Source: Rhodothermaceae bacterium (lineage in GTDB: Bacteria; Bacteroidota; Rhodothermia; Rhodothermales; JAHEMB01). Taken from it: DNA of 7,074 nucleotides. The notes below the pieces were generated by a model. The model worked only from the letters and a program-made list of their open reading frames with translations. It made no database searches and was not told where the DNA came from. The stretch spans positions 1 to 7,074 of the forward strand of contig JAHEMB010000172.1 in the NCBI GenBank assembly GCA_024643915.1. The letters run 5' to 3'. Each line of letters begins with the position of its first letter. The stretch's first letter is position 1. A program made the position numbers and the translations under genes. Shown piece by piece: positions 1 through 5,509 of the stretch.

Positions 1-1
1 C

Positions 2-238
2 GAAGGCGTGCTGCTGGCCCTGCTGGGAACGGTAGTGGGGCTGCTGCTGGGGCACCTCGGCGCGGCCCTCCTGGGCGGCGCCGTGGAGCAGGCCGAGCAG
101 ATGAAGCTAACGGGCTGGACATTCGTGCCGGAGGAGGCGTGGCTGGTCGTGCTGGCCGTGGCCTTGGGCCTGGTCTCCGCCCTGTTGCCTGCCCTGCAAG
201 CCTACCGCACCGACATCGCCCGCACGCTGGCGCGGTGA
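2..238 (+). CDS. ABC transporter permease, FtsX/MacB-like, C-terminal fragment
   Basis: This is the last 78 codons of a membrane protein whose start lies before the window; the frame is open from base 2. Two hydrophobic stretches are visible, roughly residues 3-26 (a Leu/Gly/Ala-rich helix) and 49-69. A short positively charged tail ends in RTDIARTLAR. The layout of a helix, a periplasmic-type loop, a last helix containing LVSALLPALQAYR, and a tail just after it is typical of the C-terminal end of FtsX-like permease domains. There the phrase S-x-L-P-A-x-x-A-x-R/T-D-x-x-x-x-L marks the final cytoplasmic turn. Such permeases pair with an ATPase in the inner membrane to move lipoproteins, peptides or drugs, or to transmit mechanical force. 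The substrate cannot be read from this fragment. The family call is fairly safe; a different polytopic permease remains possible. Confidence 0.68.
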   Translation, partial: EGVLLALLGTVVGLLLGHLGAALLGGAVEQAEQMKLTGWTFVPEEAWLVVLAVALGLVSALLPALQAYRTDIARTLAR

Positions 239-244
239 TATAGG

Positions 245-460
245 CTCCCTCCCCCTTCTCTACGAAGGGGGACCGCTCGTTCGGAACGGATGTGGAGACC
301 GAGCAAGGGGAGGTGCTGAGGTATGTCGCCCTTGCTTCTGGGGAAGGATTTGCTAAGGCGACGGCATCCCTCTCGACAAACTACATCGGGATCTTCGATC
401 TGGGGCGCTCCACCTACGTTCCGCCGCCCCGGTCTCCCTTCGTGAAGGGAGAAGGCTTGA
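245..460. repeat. Palindromic, MITE- or REPIN-like intergenic element
   Basis: This gene-free stretch is bounded by two imperfect inverted arms. Bases 262-297 match the reverse complement of 408-443 at 27 of 36 positions. The matches fall in blocks: ACGAAGGG, GACCG, CGGAACG and GTGGAG. Each outer end carries its own small palindrome: 251-258 pairs with 264-271 (8 bp, 5-nt loop) and 433-441 pairs with 444-452 (9 bp, 2-nt loop). The 110-bp centre contains another inverted match, GTCGCC at 325-330 with GGCGAC at 357-362. The layout resembles a non-autonomous element or paired REP sequence. No transposase and no clear target-site duplication are visible. The 251-271 hairpin follows the permease stop but has no T-run, so a terminator role is unproven. 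Confidence 0.55.
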
Positions 461-500
461 GGTTGAGCAAAAGCACCTGACATCGCCTGAGCTGGACTGG

Positions 501-520
501 ATTCCCGCCTTCGCGGGAAA
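501..520. repeat. dRS3-like ATTCCC-N8-GGGAA palindrome
   Basis: The stretch reads ATTCCC, eight bases, then GGGAA. Bases 502-508 pair perfectly with 513-519 around a 4-nt loop. It fits the 20-bp dRS3-type pattern described in Neisseria (ATTCCC-N8-GGGAAT) except for its last base. Similar dispersed hairpins occur in many unrelated bacteria. It ends 13 bp before the earliest start codon of the next gene. One copy alone does not show that it repeats in this genome. Confidence 0.5.
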
Positions 521-533
521 GGCAATAGAGACG

Positions 534-1445
534 GTGAGTCTTTTCCTTACCAGAATTGAGTTTGCAGACACGCTCTACTTCATTCCGCATTCCTCACTCC
601 GCACTCCTTTGCCTTCTCTCCCCGAGCTAAAAGCCTATCTCGACGCGCTCGTCCATCAGTTCGAGCAGCCGTTCTTCATCCAGAGCGATCCCATCTCCAT
701 CCCCCACGGCTTCGACGATCCGCGCGACCAGGAGGTGATCGGCCTCTACGCGGCGCTCCTGGCCTGGGGCCAGCGCAAGACGGTGCTCAACAAGATGGCG
801 GAGCTGTGCGAGCGCATGCGCTACCGCCCCTACGCTTTCGTCCGCGACTTCGACGAGGCGCGGGACGGGGGGCGGCTGGCCGGCTTCAAACACCGCACGT
901 TTCAGCCCCTCGACGCCCTTTGGTTTACGAAAAACCTGGGCGCGGGGCTACGCGAGCACGAGACGGTAGAAAACCTCTTCGCCCGCCACCTGTCGCCCGG
1001 CGCGGAGCATGTCGGCCCGGCGCTTCAGGGCTTCAGCGAGGCCCTCCTGACTCGTCACCCAGAGACGCCGCCGCGCCTGCGCAAGCACCTGGCGCGGCCC
1101 GCCGCCGGCAGCGCCTGCAAGCGGCTCAACATGTACCTGCGCTGGATGGTCCGCCCCGGACCCGTTGATCTGGGGCTGTGGACGAAGATCAAGAGGTCCC
1201 AACTCGTTTTGCCGCTGGATGTGCATGCGGGCAGAAGTGCGCGTGTCCTCGGACTGCTGGCGCGGACGGCGAACGACTGGCGCGCGGCATTAGAACTGAC
1301 CGAGAATTGCCGCCGCCTTTGCCCCGAGGATCCGGCGCGCTACGACTTCGTGTTCTTCGGGGCGGGCGCTCACGGCACGTCGTTCGACGCGCGCTTCACC
1401 GGGGCGAACAAGCTGGATCTGACCTCCTCGCCCACGCTGCGATAG
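534..1445 (+). CDS. TIGR02757/DUF2400 family protein of unknown function
   Basis: The protein has up to 303 residues and carries the hallmarks I associate with the TIGR02757/DUF2400 family. These are DPISIPH at 52-58, the ALLAWGQR block near 74-81, FKHRTFQPLDALWF in the middle, KRLNMYLRWMVR at 196-207, VDLGLW at 211-216, PLDVH at 227-231 and a late YDFVFFGAGAH. The biochemical role of the family is unknown to me. The protein looks soluble, with no signal peptide or membrane helix. The start is uncertain: GTG at 534 gives about 30 extra residues, part of them encoded by a four-copy heptamer repeat (581-608). TTG at 609, directly after the repeat, would give 278 residues and a better fit to the conserved region. 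Neither has a convincing ribosome binding site. The last 24 residues are encoded where the gene overlaps the convergent flavin reductase gene and look unconserved. Confidence 0.82.
   Translation: MSLFLTRIEFADTLYFIPHSSLRTPLPSLPELKAYLDALVHQFEQPFFIQSDPISIPHGFDDPRDQEVIGLYAALLAWGQRKTVLNKMAELCERMRYRPYAFVRDFDEARDGGRLAGFKHRTFQPLDALWFTKNLGAGLREHETVENLFARHLSPGAEHVGPALQGFSEALLTRHPETPPRLRKHLARPAAGSACKRLNMYLRWMVRPGPVDLGLWTKIKRSQLVLPLDVHAGRSARVLGLLARTANDWRAALELTENCRRLCPEDPARYDFVFFGAGAHGTSFDARFTGANKLDLTSSPTLR
581..608. repeat. Four tandem heptamers, CAYTCCK
   Basis: Four consecutive 7-bp units are visible: CATTCCG, CATTCCT, CACTCCG and CACTCCT. They differ only at the third and seventh positions. If translation of the DUF2400 gene begins at 534 they are coding; if it begins at 609 they are upstream of the start. 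Similar heptamer arrays of other sequence recur at other junctions in the window. Confidence 0.75.
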
Positions 1446-1915
1446 CTCCGGTCGAAGTAGAGAATGGGTTGCCCTTCCGGCGCCTCTTCGATTCGCAGCA
1501 CCTCACCCACGACAAGGGTGTGGTCGCCGGCGTCGTAGAGGGCGTATTTCTTGCAGAAGAAGACCGTCAGGACCGCGTCGAGGACGGGCGTGCCCTGGGC
1601 GTCGAGGCGGAAGGAGACGTTTTCGAATTGCTGTGCGGGCGTGGTATCCGGGAGGGCGAAGTGGTTGCAGAGGTAGCCCTGCGTGTCCGTCAGCACGTGC
1701 ACGTTGAAGTGGTCGGCGGCCTCTATCACCGGGTGCATCTGGGCATCCTTCCCCACATTGAATGAGACGAGGGGCGGATCGAGCGAGACGCTGGCGAACG
1801 AGCCAATGGTAATGCCCCGGCGCTCACCCGCTCCCACGGCCGTCACTACCGTTACGGGCGAAGGGACGCGGCGCATCGCGTGGCGCAACCGATCTCCGTC
1901 TGTTTGCTGTTTCAT
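1370..1915 (-). CDS. Flavin reductase (FMN-binding split-barrel) family protein
   Basis: This protein of 181 residues has the full Flavin_Reduct domain. The N-terminal RHAMRRVPSPVTVVTA (11-26) is followed by GITIGSFASVSLDPPLVSFNV (34-54, the flavin-phosphate binding strand-loop), then HFNVHVLTD (69-77) and GDHTLVVGEVLRI (130-142), the signature near the end of the fold. Such enzymes use NAD(P)H to reduce FMN or FAD and often feed a partner monooxygenase. No partner gene lies nearby, so the substrate is unknown and a pure flavoprotein oxidoreductase role is possible. ATG at 1915 is chosen because the domain begins ten residues later and a longer start would run through a terminator hairpin. 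No Shine-Dalgarno sequence is apparent. Residues 157-181 form a tail read across the end of the DUF2400 gene. Because the terminator lies only 30 bp upstream, any separate promoter must be close to or within it. Confidence 0.88.
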   Translation of the reverse strand: MKQQTDGDRLRHAMRRVPSPVTVVTAVGAGERRGITIGSFASVSLDPPLVSFNVGKDAQMHPVIEAADHFNVHVLTDTQGYLCNHFALPDTTPAQQFENVSFRLDAQGTPVLDAVLTVFFCKKYALYDAGDHTLVVGEVLRIEEAPEGQPILYFDRSYRSVGEEVRSSLFAPVKRASNDVP

Positions 1916-1945
1916 CAAACTGAGTGCAGCGCGTGAGGAAGCACG

Positions 1946-1978
1946 AAAAAGGCACGCTCCCAAACGGAAGGGCGTGCC
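1946..1978 (-). terminator. Intrinsic terminator of the hrcA-grpE-dnaJ transcript
   Basis: Read on the minus strand, GGCACGCCC and GAGCGTGCC form a 9-bp GC-rich stem around a 10-nt loop, followed at once by TTTTTC. This is the textbook rho-independent form. It lies 88 bp after the dnaJ stop codon and 30 bp before the flavin reductase start. It most simply ends the chaperone transcript. A role as a leader attenuator of the reductase cannot be excluded. Confidence 0.82.
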
Positions 1979-1991
1979 GGGGGTTTCTGAA

Positions 1992-2070
1992 ACGTGAAAC
2001 GTGATGCGTGAAGGTGCCTTACTGCGGCATTGAGGCAAGCACCCTCACGCATCACGTTTCACGCATCACG
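1992..2070. repeat. Inverted heptamer arrays forming a 25-bp hairpin after dnaJ
   Basis: Three heptamers of the form RCGTGAW lie at 1992-2012. Four heptamers ending in TCACG lie at 2043-2070 (CCTCACG, CATCACG, TTTCACG, CATCACG). The two arrays are inverted: 1993-2017 matches the reverse complement of 2039-2063 at 24 of 25 positions. In minus-strand RNA the odd pair is a G-U, so the stem would be continuous. The loop is 21 nt (2018-2038). The stem starts 2 nt after the dnaJ stop (2066-2068), and that TGA lies inside a repeat unit. The intrinsic terminator follows 14 nt further downstream. Confidence 0.85.
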
Positions 2071-3232
2071 AAAACACATCCTTGACTTTGCTGAAGAACG
2101 ACTTGCGGTCCTCTTTGCGATCGGGCTGCGGTTCGAAGGAAGGGTTGCCGCGCAGGGCTTCGAGGGTGCGGCGTTCCTCGTCGGTCAGCGTGGTGGGGGT
2201 CCACACGTTCACACGCACCATCTGATCGCCCCGGCGGGCGCCCTGGAGTTCGGGAAGGCCCCGCTCACGCATCCGCAGGATCTTGCCGGACTGCACGCCG
2301 GGATCGACCTGGAGGCGGGCGCGACCCTTGAGGGTGGGCACTTCCACCTCGGTGCCGAGGGCGGCGTCGGGGAAGGAGACGTAGAGGTCATGGTAGATGT
2401 CGAGCCCTTCCCGCGTGAAATGCTCGTGGGCGATCTCCTCGATCTCGACGCGGAGGTCGCCGTTGTAGCCGCCCCGGAGGCCGGCGTTGCCCGCGCCCCG
2501 GAGGGTCAGGTAGTTGCCTTCAAGCACGCCTGCCGGGACGGTGATCGAGATCGCCTCCTCGCCCTTCTGACGGCCCTCGCCACCACATTCGCCGCAGCGG
2601 TTCTTGATGATGCGGCCCTCGCCCTGGCAGACAGGGCACGGCTGCACGTTGACGAACTGGCCGAAGACCGAGCGCGTCACCTGGCGGATCTCGCCGGTGC
2701 CGGTGCAGGTCTCGCACGTGGTGTAGCCCGCCGCGCCGTCCTCGGCGCCGGTGCCGCTGCACGCTTCGCACGCCATGAACTTCCGCACCTTGATCTTCTT
2801 CTCCACGCCCTCGGCAATTTCTTCGAGGGTGAGGGGGAGCTTGATGCGAAGGTCGCTGCCGGGGCGGCCCTGTCGGCGCGCCCGCCCGCCGCGCGCCCGC
2901 GCATTGAAGACCTCGTCGAAGATGCTACCGGAGCCCCCACCGAAGATGTCGCTGAAGGCGCTGAAGATGTCGTTGATGTCGTGGAACTGTGTGCCCCCGG
3001 CGGCGCCGTTGCCGCGCAAGCCCGCGTGCCCGAAACGGTCGTAGCGCTGGCGCTTCTCGGCATGCGAGAGCACCTCATACGCCTCCGCCGCTTCCTTGAA
3101 TTTGGTTTCGGCCTCGGGGTTGTCGGGGTTGCGGTCAGGGTGGTATTGCAGGGCGAGCTTGCGGTAGGACCGTTTGATCTCGTCCGCCGTCGCACTTCGC
3201 TCGACGCCCAGTATGTCGTAATAGTCTCGCAT
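2066..3232 (-). CDS. dnaJ: Chaperone protein DnaJ
   Basis: This is a complete type I (class A) J-protein of 388 residues, a normal length. The J domain (about 3-70) has YYDILGV and the HPD tripeptide at 31-33 that triggers DnaK ATP hydrolysis. A Gly/Phe-rich linker follows (about 71-110). The zinc-binding region has all four CxxCxGxG repeats, at 155, 173, 199 and 213. The peptide-binding C-terminal domain covers about 225-350 and the tail ends in [12 protein letters not shown]. DnaJ acts in the cytoplasm, delivering unfolded clients to DnaK. The gene follows grpE on the same strand after 153 bp. That gap contains a repeat hairpin and an AT-richer stretch (about 3233-3300) that could hold a promoter. 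A TACTTTTC sequence there (minus strand, 3291-3284) partly fits the Bacteroidota -7 box, but no -33 element is evident. No Shine-Dalgarno sequence precedes the ATG. Confidence 0.98.
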   Translation of the reverse strand: MRDYYDILGVERSATADEIKRSYRKLALQYHPDRNPDNPEAETKFKEAAEAYEVLSHAEKRQRYDRFGHAGLRGNGAAGGTQFHDINDIFSAFSDIFGGGSGSIFDEVFNARARGGRARRQGRPGSDLRIKLPLTLEEIAEGVEKKIKVRKFMACEACSGTGAEDGAAGYTTCETCTGTGEIRQVTRSVFGQFVNVQPCPVCQGEGRIIKNRCGECGGEGRQKGEEAISITVPAGVLEGNYLTLRGAGNAGLRGGYNGDLRVEIEEIAHEHFTREGLDIYHDLYVSFPDAALGTEVEVPTLKGRARLQVDPGVQSGKILRMRERGLPELQGARRGDQMVRVNVWTPTTLTDEERRTLEALRGNPSFEPQPDRKEDRKSFFSKVKDVFS

Positions 3233-3325
3233 GAAAGCGTTTATTTGCCCATTAAGGTATCGTCCACGACGACACTTTCGTTAGAAAAGTATTTCGTTTT
3301 TCGGACGCTCGCCTTCGGCTCGCTG

Positions 3326-3386
3326 TGGTTCTTTGTTCTTTAGAGAAAGGGCCAGGAGCAGATATAAAGAACGAAGCACCAAGCAC
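3326..3386. repeat. Inverted heptamer arrays forming a hairpin after grpE
   Basis: Two heptamers on the left (TGGTTCT, TTGTTCT at 3326-3339) face three on the right (AAAGAAC, GAAGCAC, CAAGCAC at 3366-3386). Bases 3326-3342 pair with 3365-3381 at 15 of 17 positions, leaving a 22-nt loop (3343-3364). The stem begins 4 nt after the grpE stop codon, and that TAG overlaps the last base of the array. The design closely matches the hairpin after dnaJ although the repeat unit is unrelated. No T-run follows on the minus strand, so it does not look like a standard terminator. Confidence 0.75.
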
Positions 3387-4036
3387 TAACCCGCCACGAC
3401 CACCTTGCTGTGGCGCAGCACGCGGTCGCCCATGCGGTAGCCTTTCTGCACTTCATGCAACACGGTGCCGGGCTCGGTGCCGTCGGGGGCAGGTTGCTGC
3501 ATCATGGCCTCGTGCAGGTGCTCGTCGAAGGGCTGACCGACGGCTTCGATGGCTTCGACGCCCAGCCGTGTCAGTTCGTCGTTGAACTTGCGGAAGACGA
3601 GGTCTACACCCTGCTTGAGGGCCTGGTAGGCGGGGCCGCCGTCCTGCTCCTGTTCGGCCTGTTCGGCGGCTTCGAGGGCGCGGGCGAGGTCGTCGAGCAC
3701 GTCGAGCATGGGCTGCACCACTTGGGCGCGACCCAGGTCCACCAGGCGGCTTTTCTCCTGCTCGGTACGGCGGCGGTAATTCTGAAACTCGGCCACCTGC
3801 CGCATGAGTTGGGACTGCGTCGTATTCAGCTCGTCCTGGATCTTGTCCAACTCGCCTGCGCGCTCGGCCAGTTCATCGATGGCGGCCAGGGCAATCTCGG
3901 TCACTTCGTCGTTCTGGATGCGTTCAGCGATCTCCTGCTTGATCCGTGCCACATCGGTCGCCGCACCGTTCTCGCCGGTTTCCTGCGGCGGTGTTTCTAT
4001 CTGCTCTTTGACTTCCATCTTTTTCTGCTTAGCCAT
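3386..4036 (-). CDS. grpE: Nucleotide exchange factor GrpE
   Basis: The protein has 216 residues. After a charged, poorly conserved N-terminus it has a long helical, heptad-like stretch (about 45-100, including RQVAEFQNYRRRTEQEK at 79-95), the dimerising coiled coil of GrpE. The C-terminal beta domain carries the family signature, from PFDEHLHEAM at 169-178 through GTVLHEVQKGYRMGDRVLRHSKVVV at 190-214. It acts as a dimer on DnaK, releasing ADP so that the chaperone can rebind ATP, and its coiled coil often serves as a heat sensor. It lies between hrcA (26-bp gap) and dnaJ and is probably co-transcribed with both. The ATG at 4036 directly follows a repeat array and lacks a Shine-Dalgarno sequence; the ATG six codons later is an alternative start. 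The stop codon lies in the next repeat array. Confidence 0.97.
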   Translation of the reverse strand: MAKQKKMEVKEQIETPPQETGENGAATDVARIKQEIAERIQNDEVTEIALAAIDELAERAGELDKIQDELNTTQSQLMRQVAEFQNYRRRTEQEKSRLVDLGRAQVVQPMLDVLDDLARALEAAEQAEQEQDGGPAYQALKQGVDLVFRKFNDELTRLGVEAIEAVGQPFDEHLHEAMMQQPAPDGTEPGTVLHEVQKGYRMGDRVLRHSKVVVAG

Positions 4037-4065
4037 ACGTCTAACGCTTTACGTCGTAACGCTTA
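4036..4065. repeat. Degenerate heptamers filling the hrcA-grpE junction
   Basis: On the plus strand TACGTC occurs at 4036 and 4050 (14 bp apart) and AACGCTT at 4043 and 4058. That fits alternating 7-bp units with one inserted base. The array fills the 26-bp gap and includes both the hrcA stop codon and the last base of the grpE start codon. No inverted partner is present here. Confidence 0.6.
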
Positions 4066-5142
4066 ATGCCAGGTGGTGTCGGCGGGCCGGTCCAGCAGGG
4101 CCGCCATGCCCTCGACGAGGGCCATTACCCGCCGGTAATCCATGCGTGTGGGGCCAATGACGCCCACCGTACCGACAGCCTGCCCCACGCGGTAATGGGC
4201 CGTCACAATGGAGCACTTATCGACCTGCTCGCTGCTGTTCTCGCTACCGATGCTGACGTGGGCGCGGCCCACTTCCTGGATCGCCGGGCGGTCATCCTCC
4301 AGCAGATGCACCACAAAGTCCTCGTTTTCGAGGAACTCGATCATCTTGCGCAGCTCGTCGGGCTCCTGGAATTCAGGCTGGATGACGATGTTCTGCGTGC
4401 CGGCGTAGCGGAGCCGCCCCTCGGTCTGCTCGCTGAAGAGGAGGGCCGTGCGGTCGAGGACGAGGCGCACGATACCGGTGCGGTCGCCTTCGAGGTCGCG
4501 CAGGCGCGTTTTGAAGCTGCGGCGGATCTCGTCGAGGGTGAGGCCGGCGAGGCGCTCGTTGAGGATCTGCACCACGCGGTCCACGTCCTGCCGCTGCAAC
4601 ACCGATTCGAGTTCGAGGACAATGGTTTTGACGAGCCCACCGCGCACGCTGATGACGAACATCACGCGCGAGGAGGAGAGGGGCACCACCTCCAGCCGCT
4701 CCAGCACGCCGGTAGCCAGGCGCGGGCTGAGCACCACCCCCAGCAGATTCGATAGCCGCCCCAGCAGGCGCGAGCTTTCGCGCAGAAGCTCCTGCGTGTC
4801 GCCCATCAACTGGTCGAGCTGGGCCATGATCTGTTGCTTCTCGAGGGGCGTCAGCTCCGGCGACTCCATCAACTCATCGACGAAGGTGCGGTAGCCGAGT
4901 TCGGTGGGCACGCGCCCGGCGGAGGTGTAAGGATGGTCAAGGTAGCCCAGGTCCTCCAGGTCGCTGAGCGTGTTGCGGATGGAGGCGGGGCTGAGGCCGA
5001 GCGTGAAGCTTTTCGCGAGGTAGCGCGAGCCCACCGGCCCAGCCGTGTCGATGAAGCTCTTCACGGTCAGGCGCAGGATATCGCGCTCGCGCTCGTTCAG
5101 GCGCTGCTCGTCATTTGGTCCTATGTCGTTCGACCTATCCAT
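4063..5142 (-). CDS. hrcA: Heat-inducible transcription repressor HrcA
   Basis: The protein has 359 residues, a usual length. The N-terminal winged-helix DNA-binding domain spans about 15-90. It includes LNERERDILRLTVKSFI, the recognition helix SPASIRNTLSDLEDLGYL (51-68) and the wing PYTSAGRVPTELGYRTFVDEL (71-91), which is strongly diagnostic. The rest is the GAF-like and dimerisation region, ending with the conserved GVIGPTRMDYRRVMALVEGM block. HrcA represses chaperone operons by binding the CIRCE inverted repeat and is kept active by GroE. Here it is the first gene before grpE and dnaJ, so it probably regulates its own operon. I find no CIRCE (TTAGCACTC-N9-GAGTGCTAA) in the upstream 372 bp. 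The ATG at 5142 is preceded by AAAGGGG, the clearest ribosome binding site in the window. Confidence 0.97.
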   Translation of the reverse strand: MDRSNDIGPNDEQRLNERERDILRLTVKSFIDTAGPVGSRYLAKSFTLGLSPASIRNTLSDLEDLGYLDHPYTSAGRVPTELGYRTFVDELMESPELTPLEKQQIMAQLDQLMGDTQELLRESSRLLGRLSNLLGVVLSPRLATGVLERLEVVPLSSSRVMFVISVRGGLVKTIVLELESVLQRQDVDRVVQILNERLAGLTLDEIRRSFKTRLRDLEGDRTGIVRLVLDRTALLFSEQTEGRLRYAGTQNIVIQPEFQEPDELRKMIEFLENEDFVVHLLEDDRPAIQEVGRAHVSIGSENSSEQVDKCSIVTAHYRVGQAVGTVGVIGPTRMDYRRVMALVEGMAALLDRPADTTWH

Positions 5143-5435
5143 CGCCCCTTTCGGTTAACAAATCCCTTGCCGAGACGTCTGCGCTGCCGTTTCGTCTTAC
5201 CGTCGGCGGGCCCCCGGCAAGTTAACGCATCAGGCGGCCTTTTGCTCGCCTGGTCCGTTTGGCACGCCGGCAAACCCGCGCCGCCGTGCCTGCCAAGGTG
5301 ACAGAGAAGGGCCGGCGGCAGCGTGCATCGGCCTTTTTCACAAGGCCTTAGCTCCAACCGGAAGGGGGGGGCAGGGTTTCTCCGAGGGGCGCTATTTCAA
5401 CCCAAATTCCGCGAGTCTAAATCGCTTGGTGTGAT
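5143..5435 (-). other. Gene-free hrcA leader with several inverted repeats
   Basis: No convincing gene, tRNA or CIRCE operator is visible. Short inverted repeats crowd the middle: CAGGCG 5231-5236 with CGCCTG 5247-5252; GGCACG 5261-5266 with CGTGCC 5285-5290; GGCCG 5310-5314 with CGGCC 5329-5333; and GGCCTT 5330-5335 with AAGGCC 5342-5347, which competes with the previous one. GTTAAC occurs at 5154 and 5221. A run of eight Gs lies at 5364-5371. The hrcA promoter must lie here, or upstream if the gene is read from the kinase, but no -35/-10 pair is convincing. Confidence 0.45.
5145..5151 (-). promoter_or_regulatory. Shine-Dalgarno sequence of hrcA
   Basis: Read on the minus strand, AAAGGGG lies two bases before the ATG of hrcA. 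Using its AAAGG part, the spacing is four bases, which is short but usable. It supports the start at 5142. A C-rich run upstream could pair with it (see findings). Confidence 0.5.
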
Positions 5436-5439
5436 TTAG
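5417..5439. repeat. Short perfect hairpin CTAAATC/GATTTAG
   Basis: Bases 5417-5423 pair with 5433-5439 (7 bp, 9-nt loop); two further pairs including a G-T can close the loop to 5 nt. It lies downstream of the kinase gene on the minus strand. No T-run follows, so it could be an operator or an RNA hairpin; its function is unknown. Confidence 0.4.
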
Positions 5440-5509
5440 GTGCGGACGTATAGAGGTGTGGACGTATGGACGCGAAAAAGAATCGTCCAGCCATTTACGG
5501 GTCCACGCG
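5436..5509. repeat. Octamer/16-bp tandem array with inverted partner after the kinase gene
   Basis: Bases 5436-5451 and 5452-5467 are 16-bp tandem copies matching at 13 of 16 positions, each ending GGACGTAT; GGACGCGA follows at 5468-5475. An inverted partner lies at 5484-5506: TGGACG 5467-5472 pairs with CGTCCA 5484-5489, GTA 5464-5466 with TAC 5496-5498, and GTGGAC 5458-5463 with GTCCAC 5501-5506, with small bulges. GTCCA in the right arm keeps the same 16-bp spacing (5485 and 5501). The hairpin begins 8 nt after the kinase stop codon. Confidence 0.6.

Noticed and set aside
202..525. Minus-strand open frame of 107 codons across the palindromic element
   Set aside because: It consists of the reading of hairpins and the ATTCCC repeat (FPRRRESS-type peptides, common artefacts) and overlaps the permease end.
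1916..2038. Longer flavin reductase start at 2038
   Set aside because: It would translate through the terminator hairpin and part of the repeat stem; the domain fits the ATG at 1915.
581..2070. CRISPR-like repeats
   Set aside because: Units are 7 bp, tandem without spacers, and no cas genes are present.
2030..3343. Long plus-strand open frame opposite dnaJ
   Set aside because: It mirrors a certain dnaJ gene in GC-rich DNA, and its Ala/Val/Glu/Arg-rich product has no recognisable domain.
5306..5338. Terminator-like hairpin followed by Ts on the plus strand
   Set aside because: No plus-strand gene precedes it, the loop is long and the stem has wobble pairs; it is listed only as part of the structured leader.
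5121..5357. Minus-strand open frame of 78 codons ahead of hrcA
   Set aside because: It overlaps the hrcA start and consists of inverted-repeat sequence; there is no domain or ribosome site, so I treat it as leader RNA.
5394..5420. GAGTCTAA resembling half of a CIRCE operator
   Set aside because: It lacks one base of the half-site, and no TTAGCACTC partner lies 9 bases upstream.
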